DNA from: BS150m-G50 sp964501185 [NCBI: uncultured Bacteroidia bacterium] | GTDB lineage: Bacteria; CAIWAD01; BS150m-G50 | Reading direction: 5' to 3' | DNA length: 35,892 nt | NCBI GenBank assembly: GCA_964501185.1 | Contig: CAZCRT010000032.1 | Span: 1 to 35,892, forward strand | Shown here: piece after piece, positions 15,410-22,774 of the stretch | Position numbering within the stretch: the first letter of the stretch is position 1 | How the letters are laid out: each line of letters begins with the position of its first letter | Notes under the pieces: generated by a model | What the model saw: the letters and a program-made list of their open reading frames with translations, nothing else | Database searches by the model: none | What the model was told of the DNA's origin: nothing | Translations under genes and position numbers: made by a program

Positions 15410-17110
15410 TTATTGCAGCTGGTGATATGTGGAACGGGCTTTTGGTTGATTCCAGTCCGGTGCGACCGGCAGCATGATATGAATTCTGGTTCCTGATCCC
15501 GGCCAGGATTTAAGCCTGATTCTTCCATTGTGTGCTTCGACGATTGTTTTGATGATCATCATTCCCAGCCCCGATCCTCCATGCTCAGCTTTGGTAGTGA
15601 ACCATGGTTCCCAGATCCTGTCCTGGATCTCAGCATCCATTCCGACACCGGTATCGGCAATGACAATCTCAACTTCTGATGAATCCAGAGAATTCACCTG
15701 TACGCTGATAGCACCTGCCTTTTTCACTTCTACCGCCTGAACAGCATTAATAATCAGGTTAGAGAACAGCTGACGCAATTGTTCACTGTCACCGGAGACA
15801 GCGGGTAGATTATTCGAGTACTTTGTCAGCAGGAAGTAATCGGAATCATCATCATCATTTCTGGCAAAATTACTGATATGACCATCAGTTATCCGCATAG
15901 TTTCAAGTGTGCTTTCCAGCAGTTCAGGTAAATTGACAAACTTCTCAACAAATTGCCTGGGTCGGGTTATATCTGTGAGGTTGTCGACGATGCTGGCAAT
16001 CAGATCCAGTTGAGATTGGATTATTGCGATCTGCCGGTTTGCCACTTCACCGGCTTCTGCCGGGATTGAAGTGAGCGTGTGCTCAAGAAGCTGTAATCTA
16101 CCCATTGCTGGAGCCAGGGCATTCTTGATTTCATGCGCCACACCACCTGTAATTATCGATACGGAATCGCTCTGTTCAAGGTTACAGCTTTTGCATCGCT
16201 GTACCAGTTCGTGTACGATAATCCCAAGGTAGTTTTCAGTAGTGGGAAATGTACTCAGTCTGTAGTGCTGGTCTGCCAGATCAATTTCGGTCGGCAGATA
16301 TTCATTACTAACATCTTGTTCGAGATTGCTGCAGATTTGATGCCAGGCCTCCTGGTGCTGTGGTCTGGAGAAAACAGGGTGGTTTCTGTAATTGCGGTTA
16401 CAGAGGATGACATCCCCGGATTTGTTAATAATGAGCAATGGGGCAGGTATGGAATCAATGAAGGAGCTGTAGAGTTGTTTGAGTTGAAGCTCTTCCTGTG
16501 TGTTACTCACCGGAGTTTCAGCTTCTGGTAGTTCGGCTAATGGGGACACATGTGACTTGATCAGGACAGCCAGTTCGGCCAGTGTGCTGAGCATCTTCAG
16601 ATCATGTTTGTCAAATGTATGTATCTCTTCCGGGCTATCAACATATATTGCCCCCACTACTTCGCTGTTACTGAGCAGGGGGGCACAGATCAGAGAACGG
16701 CTTTCCGGTAAATTCAGCGAAACATCAGCATCGCTGCCCTCAAGTAACTCACAATGCAGACCATTCTGTGGTTGACCACTCTTCAAAACCTGTTTAACCG
16801 CTTCATTTGAGATACCGCCAGAGAAGGGGGCGAAGAGAATTCCATCCCTGCGAAAGGCATACCTGATTCTCCATTTCTTATCAGGGGTACAGCTGAGCAG
16901 GTAACCACATTCGCCTTTGACGGTTTCGATAGCGGTCTGGAGCAACTCAGGCAGAAAGTCGGCTGGTTGTGCACTGGCAGTAATACGGTTAAGCGCGGCA
17001 GAGATTTGCAGGAAATCATTACGGGTCAGTTGACCCGTAACTGAATGGTCAGAAGCAGTATGGAACTCCTCTGCTTCAGAATCAATGAAGAAACTATTGG
17101 ACTCTATCAT
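15410..17110 (-). CDS. GAF- and PAS-containing sensor histidine kinase
   Basis: This 566-residue soluble kinase has no membrane helix. Residues about 35-190 form a GAF domain and about 213-300 a PAS-like domain. The H-box is HEIKNALAP with phospho-acceptor His326. The ATPase domain has N-box NLIINAVQA (Asn455 region), G1 DTGVG (486-490) and G2 GGSGLG (511-516). A lone CxxC (Cys306-Cys309) sits between the PAS domain and the H-box. Ligand and partner are unknown; a single-domain response regulator about 4 kb away (21049) is a candidate. No clear ribosome site precedes the ATG, so the start is moderately certain. RarA lies upstream on the same strand, 137 bases away. Confidence 0.9.
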   Translation of the reverse strand: MIESNSFFIDSEAEEFHTASDHSVTGQLTRNDFLQISAALNRITASAQPADFLPELLQTAIETVKGECGYLLSCTPDKKWRIRYAFRRDGILFAPFSGGISNEAVKQVLKSGQPQNGLHCELLEGSDADVSLNLPESRSLICAPLLSNSEVVGAIYVDSPEEIHTFDKHDLKMLSTLAELAVLIKSHVSPLAELPEAETPVSNTQEELQLKQLYSSFIDSIPAPLLIINKSGDVILCNRNYRNHPVFSRPQHQEAWHQICSNLEQDVSNEYLPTEIDLADQHYRLSTFPTTENYLGIIVHELVQRCKSCNLEQSDSVSIITGGVAHEIKNALAPAMGRLQLLEHTLTSIPAEAGEVANRQIAIIQSQLDLIASIVDNLTDITRPRQFVEKFVNLPELLESTLETMRITDGHISNFARNDDDDSDYFLLTKYSNNLPAVSGDSEQLRQLFSNLIINAVQAVEVKKAGAISVQVNSLDSSEVEIVIADTGVGMDAEIQDRIWEPWFTTKAEHGGSGLGMMIIKTIVEAHNGRIRLKSWPGSGTRIHIMLPVAPDWNQPKARSTYHQLQ

Positions 17111-17247
17111 TATTTCTGAACAATCCCGTGATGGTTTTTGTAGGCTATAAACTTACCCTGTTGTTCTCATGCAGGAACTTCCTGGATCTGTATTATCTCT
17201 ATCGGGAAGAGAAGGGATGATCTTGAGTATCTAAGACAGTTACTCGC

Positions 17248-18561
17248 CTACCTTGAACGCCAGTCATTACGGTGTTGCTCCAGAAATCGCTGCAGCTTTT
17301 CTTCCAGGCCTTCAGCCAGAGGATGATAAAACTGTTCTTCCACTGTATCTGGCAGGTATTGCTGAGGTGTGAAGTGATCTGGGTAATCATGCGGATACAG
17401 GTAGTCAGCACCATGACCGCGCTGCTCCAGCAGATCATTGGCAGCATTGCGGAGGTGCAGTGGGACAGGAGCATCGGGGTGCTGGTCGACATATTTACGG
17501 GCAGCAAGTATAGCACTGGCAGCACTGTTACTCTTGGGGGAAGCTGAGAGATAGATGACAGTCTGCGCCAGTGGATACATGGCTTCAGGCAGACCTATCT
17601 GTTGACAGGCTTGAAAACAGGAAGTAGCGAGCACCAGTCCGTTGGGTGAGGCATTTCCGATATCCTCACTGGCCAGTATTACCAGGCGACGGGCGATAAA
17701 AATCGGGTCTTCACCGGAAGCGAGCATTCTCGCCAGGTAGTAGAGGCCAGCATCAGGATCGCTACCCCGAATGGATTTGATAAATGCGGAGATGATATCA
17801 TAGTGATAATCACCCCCCTTGTCGTAGGGCAGCGCTTCACTGGCAAGTACCTTTTCGATAAAATCTTCAGTCAGTGGGTGTTCTTGTTTCGCATCGGTTT
17901 CAGAGCAAACAACAGTTAAACATAGCTCAAGAATCTTGTAGAGACGTCGGGCATCACCACCAGCCTGCCGGATCAGCAAACTGGCCGCATCAGGAGTGAA
18001 GGTGAGCTCAGATTCCCGTAACTGATGGTCCTCTGACAGCGCACGCTGCAGCAGAGATTCCAGATCTGATTTCGACAGAGGCTCCAGTTGCAGTACATGG
18101 CAGCGGGAGAGCAGTGGGGCGATAACTTCAAAACCTGGATTCTCTGTGGTGGCACCCACCAGGATGATAATACCCTCTTCAACAGCAGCCAGTAGCGCTG
18201 CCTGTTGTCCTTTGTTAAAACGGTGTATCTCATCAATAAAGAGCAGAAGTGGTGGACGGCTGGTTGCTGAATTGATCACCTGGCGCATCTCTGCAACACC
18301 GGATGATATCGCGCTGAGGGAGTAATAGGGAACATCGGTTTCAGAGGCCAGCAGGCGGGCAATTGTGGTCTTACCGCTTCCTGGCGGTCCCCAGAGTATC
18401 ATTGAACTCAAACGTCCACCGCTGATCATACTTTGCAGCAGGCCCTCTTCACCGATCAGCTGTTTTTGTCCAGCCACCTCCTGCAGCCGCTCAGGACGCA
18501 TGCGAGCAGCCAGTGGTGGTGAGTATGCTGCTGCATTTTCCGGTTTCTCAAATAGATCCAT
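17248..18561 (-). CDS. rarA: Replication-associated recombination protein A (RarA/MgsA)
   Basis: This 437-residue AAA+ ATPase has the RarA N-terminal segment (PLAARMRPERLQEVAGQ). Walker A is GPPGSGKT (58-65), Walker B is DEIH (110-113), and sensor 1 is in VGATTENPGFEV. A C-terminal tetramerization region includes LYYLARMLASGEDP and DIGNASP. RarA works at stalled replication forks and is related to clamp-loader subunits and eukaryotic WRNIP1. AGGAA sits upstream of the ATG on the minus strand. Motifs and length are complete. Confidence 0.95.
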   Translation of the reverse strand: MDLFEKPENAAAYSPPLAARMRPERLQEVAGQKQLIGEEGLLQSMISGGRLSSMILWGPPGSGKTTIARLLASETDVPYYSLSAISSGVAEMRQVINSATSRPPLLLFIDEIHRFNKGQQAALLAAVEEGIIILVGATTENPGFEVIAPLLSRCHVLQLEPLSKSDLESLLQRALSEDHQLRESELTFTPDAASLLIRQAGGDARRLYKILELCLTVVCSETDAKQEHPLTEDFIEKVLASEALPYDKGGDYHYDIISAFIKSIRGSDPDAGLYYLARMLASGEDPIFIARRLVILASEDIGNASPNGLVLATSCFQACQQIGLPEAMYPLAQTVIYLSASPKSNSAASAILAARKYVDQHPDAPVPLHLRNAANDLLEQRGHGADYLYPHDYPDHFTPQQYLPDTVEEQFYHPLAEGLEEKLQRFLEQHRNDWRSR

Positions 18562-18726
18562 CAGTTCCTGCTCTGAAAAAGTTGCTGTATCAAGATATCT
18601 TAGCTGTTGAAAAGGGTAAAGCTATTCCTGAGGCATGTTGGTTCCTTAGTTGATAATTACAGTCTATTCCAACAGTTACTCTCTGTCTCACAACTCAGCA
18701 ACGCGGTCGATGAAATTATGGCACTG

Positions 18727-18755
18727 TTTCATTATGTCGCTGGAGTTTGTATTAT
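18727..18755 (+). promoter_or_regulatory. Possible promoter of the SDR gene
   Basis: TTTCAT (18727-18732) and TATTAT (18750-18755) are 17 bases apart in the 255-base gap between rarA and the SDR gene. The -35 box is weak. The remainder of this gap shows no coding frame. Confidence 0.35.
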
Positions 18756-18784
18756 TACCACTGGCTGAAGTGATGGAGCTGGCA

Positions 18785-18799
18785 GTCACACGCTGTGAC
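18785..18799. promoter_or_regulatory. 15-bp perfect dyad in the leader of the SDR gene
   Basis: GTCACA (18785-18790) is mirrored by TGTGAC (18794-18799) around CGC. It lies between the proposed -10 box and the ribosome site of the SDR gene, a position suited to a repressor operator or a leader hairpin. It is not a CRP site, whose half-sites face the other way. Confidence 0.4.
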
Positions 18800-18816
18800 A
18801 ACGAAAAGGAGAGCTG

Positions 18817-19590
18817 ATGGAATCAATAGCTGACAAGATTGTTCTTATTACTGGTGCAAGTTCTGGTATAGGTGAAGCCTGTGCGCGCGAATTTGCCCGC
18901 GCCGGTGCCCGGCTTATTATCACTGCCAGGCGTCGTGAGAAACTGCATCAGCTGGCACAGGATCTTGAGCTGGAATATGATGCGGAGGTCTTACCGTTAC
19001 CACTTGATGTTACCAGACGTGCCGATGTGGAGAACTCGCTGGAGACACTCCCGGAAAGCTGGTCTGAGGTTGATATCCTCGTCAATAATGCAGGAATGGC
19101 ACGAGGTGTGGCGAAATTGCACGAGGCAGATCCTGATGGCTGGGAGGAGATGATTGATACAAATATCAAGGGGCTGCTGTATCTGTCACGCGTGCTGATT
19201 CCAGGTATGGTAAAGCGTGGTAGAGGTCACGTTATCAACATCGGTTCTATCGCCGGTCATCAGGTTTATCCCGGTGGTAATGTATATTGTGCAACCAAGC
19301 ATGCGGTTAACGCGCTTTCGCAGGGAATGAGCATCGATCTGTTAGGGACCGGTGTCAGAGTCAGCAGTGTGGACCCCGGTCTGGTGGAAACTGAGTTCTC
19401 CCTGGTCAGGTTTGAAGGTGACCGGCAGAAAGCCACAGCTGTCTACGAGGGTTTGGAATCGCTGAAGGGTGTTGATATTGCCGAGGCAGTGCTGTTTTGC
19501 GCTACTCGTCCCTCCCATGTAAATATCGCTGATATGGTTGTCTTTCCAACTGCTCAGGTGAGTGCTCATCTGGTGCACAGGGAGAAATAG
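18817..19590 (+). CDS. Short-chain dehydrogenase, YdfG-like
   Basis: This 257-residue classical SDR has the nucleotide motif TGASSGIG (12-19), NNAG (90-93) and the catalytic set Ser144, Tyr157 and Lys161. Arg residues after beta-2 (TARRREK) suggest NADP preference. The later segments DPGLVETEFSLVRF and SHVNIADMVVFPT closely resemble E. coli YdfG, which oxidizes L-allo-threonine, serine and 3-hydroxypropionate. The exact substrate here is inferred. GGAG precedes the ATG. Its C-terminal codons (LVHREK, stop) resemble the ends of the three mini-cistrons that follow, which seem to have arisen by duplication of this junction. Confidence 0.9.
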   Translation: MESIADKIVLITGASSGIGEACAREFARAGARLIITARRREKLHQLAQDLELEYDAEVLPLPLDVTRRADVENSLETLPESWSEVDILVNNAGMARGVAKLHEADPDGWEEMIDTNIKGLLYLSRVLIPGMVKRGRGHVINIGSIAGHQVYPGGNVYCATKHAVNALSQGMSIDLLGTGVRVSSVDPGLVETEFSLVRFEGDRQKATAVYEGLESLKGVDIAEAVLFCATRPSHVNIADMVVFPTAQVSAHLVHREK

Positions 19591-19629
19591 ATGTACAGTA
19601 TGATTCTGATGATACATAGGGAAGAATAG
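19591..19629 (+). CDS. Mini-cistron 1 (12 codons)
   Basis: ATG follows the SDR stop directly (TAGATG), with AGGGAG at 19579-19584 well spaced upstream. It encodes MYSMILMIHREE and stops at TAG 19627-19629, which again touches the next ATG. It is short and of unknown function. The reading signals are complete, so translation by coupled reinitiation is plausible. Confidence 0.4.
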   Translation: MYSMILMIHREE

Positions 19630-19668
19630 ATGTACAGTATGATTCTGATGATACACAGGGAAGAATAG
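19630..19668 (+). CDS. Mini-cistron 2 (12 codons)
   Basis: It encodes the same peptide as mini-cistron 1, MYSMILMIHREE, and differs by one silent base. AGGGAAG lies at 19618-19624, and the stop TAG (19666-19668) touches the third ATG. Identity of the peptide with its neighbour may reflect recent duplication rather than selection. Confidence 0.4.
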   Translation: MYSMILMIHREE

Positions 19669-19722
19669 ATGTATAGTATGAACCTGATGATACACAGGGA
19701 GATAATTGAATGCGTAAGATAA
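19669..19722 (+). CDS. Mini-cistron 3 (17 codons), overlapping the symporter start
   Basis: It begins MYSMNLMIHRE and continues IIECVR before TAA at 19720-19722. It reads through the symporter's ATG at 19710 in a different frame and stops ten bases later, the geometry typical of translational coupling. It could set symporter translation or be a passive by-product of the repeat. Confidence 0.4.
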   Translation: MYSMNLMIHREIIECVR

Positions 19723-20924
19723 ATCTGACCGGTTGGATAGTTATTGGACTGTTACTTGGTGTACTGGTCGGCTGGTTGATAGGAGAACCGGTTTTACCAT
19801 GGACCAATCCATTGGCTGACATTTTTCTCCGTCTGCTGCGAATGATAATTATCCCCCTGATATTTACCTCAATCATAACCGGCGTTACCGGGGTGGGTGA
19901 GAGCGCCAGCTTCGGGCGACTGGGAACTAAGACACTGATATACTATCTGACAACCTCTTTCCTGGCGATTATCACCGGTCTGGTGCTGGTAAACATACTT
20001 CAACCGGGAAAAGGGGCCGAACTCGGTTTTACCGAGGTGCCGCAACTGGGTGAACAGTCATTGCAGTCACTCAGCGATATATTCTACCGTCTTATTCCGA
20101 CCAATCCGATATCTGCCATGGCTAACGGTGACACGCTGGCAGTGATTTTCTTCGCACTGATGCTGGGATTTTTTATTACCCGTTTGCCACAACAACCACG
20201 CGCCACCCTGAGTGGTCTTTTTGACTCCGGTTTTCAGGTGATGATGAAAATGACACAGTTCATTATCAACCTGGCGCCGATCGGAGTATTTGCGCTGCTG
20301 GTCAGGGTGGTTGCAAACACTGGCTTTGATGCATTCAGGAACCTGGGTATCTACGCACTGGCCGTTGTGCTGGGGCTGATGATCCACGCTGTAATAACTC
20401 TGCCGCTACTGCTGAAGATCCTGTCGGGCGTCTCACCGATACGTTATCTGCAGGCCATGTCAACTGCATTGTTGACAGCGTTCTCAACCAGCTCCTCCTC
20501 TGCGACACTTCCCCTGACGTTGGAATGCGCTGCTGATCGTGCCGGGATTTCTACCCGTACCAGCAGTTTCGTATTACCACTGGGGGCTACAGTCAATATG
20601 GATGGTACCGCGCTCTATGAGTGTGTGGCAGCAATGTTTATTGCCCAGGCGTATGGCATTGATCTCTCTTTCCTCCAACAGATGGTAGTTGTAATCACTG
20701 CACTGCTGGCATCAATCGGTGCAGCTGGCATCCCGATGGCAGGCCTCGTGATGATTACGATTATTCTACGGGCTGTTGGATTACCGCTTGAAGGTATCGG
20801 GCTGATACTGGCGGTGGACAGGGTGCTGGATATGATGAGGACGACAGTTAATGTCTGGTCCGATTCAGTCGGTACCGCATTAATCGCCCGTAGTGAGGGG
20901 GAGAGTTTTCTGAATAAAGGCTGA
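19710..20924 (+). CDS. Dicarboxylate/amino acid:cation symporter (GltP/DctA family)
   Basis: This 404-residue protein of the DAACS family has about eight membrane helices plus re-entrant loops. The serine-rich loop SSSSATLP begins at 261, the NMDGT sodium or proton site is at 296-300, and the C-terminal AVDRVLDMMRTTVNVWSD forms the substrate and cation site. Members take up glutamate, aspartate or C4-dicarboxylates with protons or sodium. Conserved substrate-loop residues are present but do not decide between acids. AGGGAG at 19696-19701 serves the ATG and lies inside the third tandem repeat. Co-transcription with the SDR gene is likely. Confidence 0.92.
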   Translation: MRKINLTGWIVIGLLLGVLVGWLIGEPVLPWTNPLADIFLRLLRMIIIPLIFTSIITGVTGVGESASFGRLGTKTLIYYLTTSFLAIITGLVLVNILQPGKGAELGFTEVPQLGEQSLQSLSDIFYRLIPTNPISAMANGDTLAVIFFALMLGFFITRLPQQPRATLSGLFDSGFQVMMKMTQFIINLAPIGVFALLVRVVANTGFDAFRNLGIYALAVVLGLMIHAVITLPLLLKILSGVSPIRYLQAMSTALLTAFSTSSSSATLPLTLECAADRAGISTRTSSFVLPLGATVNMDGTALYECVAAMFIAQAYGIDLSFLQQMVVVITALLASIGAAGIPMAGLVMITIILRAVGLPLEGIGLILAVDRVLDMMRTTVNVWSDSVGTALIARSEGESFLNKG

Positions 20925-21029
20925 AATAATGCAAGTTTCCCCTGAAGACACTAAACTAGACTGTTCAGATAGTCGATAATCCCACTGCACTGTCAGCGGT
21001 ACTCTTACCTTCAGACTACCGGTCCGGGG

Positions 21030-21036
21030 GTATAAT
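21030..21036 (+). promoter_or_regulatory. -10 box close to the response-regulator start
   Basis: TATAAT at 21031-21036 is a perfect -10 box but no convincing -35 lies 16-18 bases upstream. Transcription would begin near 21043, six bases before the ATG at 21049. No ribosome site is evident there. Confidence 0.45.
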
Positions 21037-21048
21037 TATGGGATTATA

Positions 21049-21408
21049 ATGAGCAGCAAACGAATTCTGGTCGTCGATGATGACGCTGAGATCTGTCGTG
21101 TTCTGGGTGAATACCTGAAAGAACAGGGTTATGATGTTAAACTGGGACGGGATGGTAAACAGGCAGTAACTATGGCTGATGAATATGAACCGGATCTGAT
21201 TTTTCTGGATATGAAGATGCCACAACTTACCGGACTGGAAGCGTTGGAACATATTCGGGAAAGACACCCCCGCATGAAGGTGGTTATGATCACCGGTGTG
21301 GATGACAAAAAACTCGCCCGTGAAGCTTTAATGCTTGGCGCTAACGACTATATCGCCAAACCCTTCAGTTTTTCCTATCTTAAGCGAGTCCTGAATTCTC
21401 TCTGCTGA
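21049..21408 (+). CDS. Single-domain response regulator (CheY-like receiver)
   Basis: This 119-residue receiver domain stands alone. The acidic pocket is Asp10-Asp11, the phospho-acceptor Asp54, the switch Thr82 and the conserved Lys104 (KPF). No output domain follows. Such regulators act by protein contact or phosphorelay. The nearest kinase is the soluble GAF/PAS histidine kinase at 15410-17110 on the other strand, but pairing is not proven. The ATG lacks a ribosome site and sits close behind a perfect TATAAT. Confidence 0.93.
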   Translation: MSSKRILVVDDDAEICRVLGEYLKEQGYDVKLGRDGKQAVTMADEYEPDLIFLDMKMPQLTGLEALEHIRERHPRMKVVMITGVDDKKLAREALMLGANDYIAKPFSFSYLKRVLNSLC

Positions 21409-21426
21409 TAACTGCTTTTTCCTTTC

Positions 21427-21435
21427 TGGTATAAT
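21427..21435 (+). promoter_or_regulatory. Extended -10 promoter element before the LOG-family gene
   Basis: TGGTATAAT (21427-21435) fits the extended -10 form. The predicted start is near 21442, three bases before the ATG at 21445. The GGAG at 21436-21439 would be left out of such a transcript but would serve read-through from the response-regulator gene. Confidence 0.5.
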
Positions 21436-21444
21436 GGAGTGACG

Positions 21445-22164
21445 ATGAAACCCCCCTCCCGTTTTCCTGAGAACCCATCCGAATATCAGATAAACGCACC
21501 CCTTTTCGAAGAACCAAGGGTCAGGGACACCTGGCGTGTTTTCCGGATCCTGTCAGAATTTGTCGACGGTTTTGAAACCCTCAGCAATATCAGGCAGGCA
21601 GTGACCATTTTCGGCTCAGCTCGAATGAAACCGCAGGATCCACATTACAAGGATGCAGTGAGAATCGGGCGCCTGCTGGGTGATGATGGCTATGCAGTTC
21701 TTACCGGTGGTGGTCCCGGTGTTATGGAGGCCGCCAACCGTGGTGCCAGTGAGTCGAAATCACCATCTGTCGGAATCAATATTGAACTTCCGCATGAGCA
21801 ATCCTCTAACGAGTTCCAGGATATAGCTGTAGATTTTCGCTACTTCTTTGTACGCAAGGTCATGTTTGTCAAATACGCACTCGGTTTTATTCTGATGCCG
21901 GGTGGCTTTGGTACCCTTGACGAAATGTTTGAGATGTTGACCCTGATCCAGACCCGCAAAATCAAACAGGTTCCGGTTCTGCTCTACAGCCGTCCCTACT
22001 GGGAGGGTTTACAGCGCTGGATGCGAACCACACTCGTACCACGCGGAATGATCGATCCGGAAGATCTGGAAATCTGTACAATCGTAGATACCCCTGAAGA
22101 GGTCCTTGATGTCTTCCGGAAGTGGTATCCACAGGGCCATCCACAGACTCTTAACGATATATAG
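21445..22164 (+). CDS. LOG-family nucleotide 5'-monophosphate phosphoribohydrolase
   Basis: This 239-residue Rossmann-fold protein has the LOG (lysine-decarboxylase-like) signatures GGGPGVMEAANRG (88-100) and PGGFGTLDE (152-160). Members cleave the ribose-base bond of cytokinin riboside or purine nucleoside monophosphates. In bacteria the physiological role is often nucleotide salvage, and older 'lysine decarboxylase' labels are wrong. The TIGR00730 subgroup fits by length. I placed the start at ATG 21445; a GTG six bases earlier is in frame but less likely. SmpB lies about 130 bases downstream. Confidence 0.9.
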   Translation: MKPPSRFPENPSEYQINAPLFEEPRVRDTWRVFRILSEFVDGFETLSNIRQAVTIFGSARMKPQDPHYKDAVRIGRLLGDDGYAVLTGGGPGVMEAANRGASESKSPSVGINIELPHEQSSNEFQDIAVDFRYFFVRKVMFVKYALGFILMPGGFGTLDEMFEMLTLIQTRKIKQVPVLLYSRPYWEGLQRWMRTTLVPRGMIDPEDLEICTIVDTPEEVLDVFRKWYPQGHPQTLNDI

Positions 22165-22254
22165 GAGTGTTTCACTCTTTCATAAGCAGCTGACCTTAAC
22201 AATCCCTGTTTGATCGTTATTCTCCACTTTCCTTCAATCTATTCCAGCGGGAGC

Positions 22255-22283
22255 TTGCTTTTTGAGCTCGCTGTCTGTAAAAT
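22255..22283 (+). promoter_or_regulatory. Promoter just upstream of smpB
   Basis: TTGCTT (22255-22260) and TAAAAT (22278-22283) are 17 bases apart. The predicted start is near 22290, only two bases before the smpB ATG. An imperfect dyad (AGCG..AGCT / AGCT-CGCT, about 22246-22273) spans the -35 region. Confidence 0.5.
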
Positions 22284-22291
22284 TGGCGACC

Positions 22292-22771
22292 ATGAAGAAC
22301 AAAGGCATAGATCCCAATCATCGTGTGATAGCCCGCAATAAGAAAGCGACGCACGATTTCCAGATTCTGGACCGTTTTGAGGCGGGGCTTGTCCTGCGTG
22401 GTACGGAAGTTAAATCCATCCGTCTGGGGAGGGTGAATCTGAAGGAAGCCTACGCCCGTATCAAGAATGACGAGATCTGGCTGGTCGGAATGCATATCAC
22501 CCCGTATGAACATGGTAATATCTGGAATCATGAAAGCCGTCGTGACCGGAAGCTGCTTATGCACACGCGACAGATCCGCCGGTTGCGTGTAAAAGTTGAA
22601 CAGCGTGGCCTGACACTGGTACCGCTGGAGGTATACTTCAAACAGCATCTTGTTAAAATCACGCTGGCACTGGCACAGGGGAAACGTCAGTATGATAAAC
22701 GTGATACAATTCAGAAAAATGACCAGAAGCGCGAAATCGCACGGATGTTAAAAGAGAAGCAGAGGAGGTAG
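22292..22771 (+). CDS. smpB: SsrA-binding protein SmpB
   Basis: This 159-residue protein is full length. It has the N-terminal RNKKATHDFQI segment, the central GLVLRGTEVKSIR motif, HITPYEHGN, and the basic C-terminal tail (KRQYDKRDTIQKNDQKREIAR) that occupies the empty mRNA channel during rescue. SmpB delivers tmRNA to ribosomes stalled on mRNAs lacking a stop codon. tmRNA itself is not in the window. The ATG at 22292 has no ribosome site and sits right after a promoter match, so the message may be leaderless; an in-frame TTG at 22262 is rejected on family length. The stop lies inside the TyrRS ribosome site region. Confidence 0.95.
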   Translation: MKNKGIDPNHRVIARNKKATHDFQILDRFEAGLVLRGTEVKSIRLGRVNLKEAYARIKNDEIWLVGMHITPYEHGNIWNHESRRDRKLLMHTRQIRRLRVKVEQRGLTLVPLEVYFKQHLVKITLALAQGKRQYDKRDTIQKNDQKREIARMLKEKQRR

Positions 22772-22774
22772 GAG

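Larger units (their letters stand above)
19591..19706 (+). repeat. Three tandem 39-bp repeats between the SDR and symporter genes
   Basis: Units begin at 19591, 19630 and 19669. The first two differ at one base (CAT versus CAC). The third differs at a few positions and then runs into the symporter start. Each unit carries an ATG, an in-frame peptide ending in LMIHRE and an AGGG-type ribosome site; the first two also carry a TAG touching the next ATG. The end of the SDR coding sequence resembles the second half of the unit. Confidence 0.9.

Noticed and set aside
18785-18799. CRP/FNR binding site upstream of the SDR gene
   Set aside because: The half-sites face outward-in (TCACA then TGTGA), opposite to TGTGA-N6-TCACA, and the spacing is three rather than six.
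19342-19876. Minus-strand frames with repeated YHQNHTVHLF peptide
   Set aside because: They are the antisense reading of the 39-bp tandem repeat and of the SDR and symporter genes, with no start signals.
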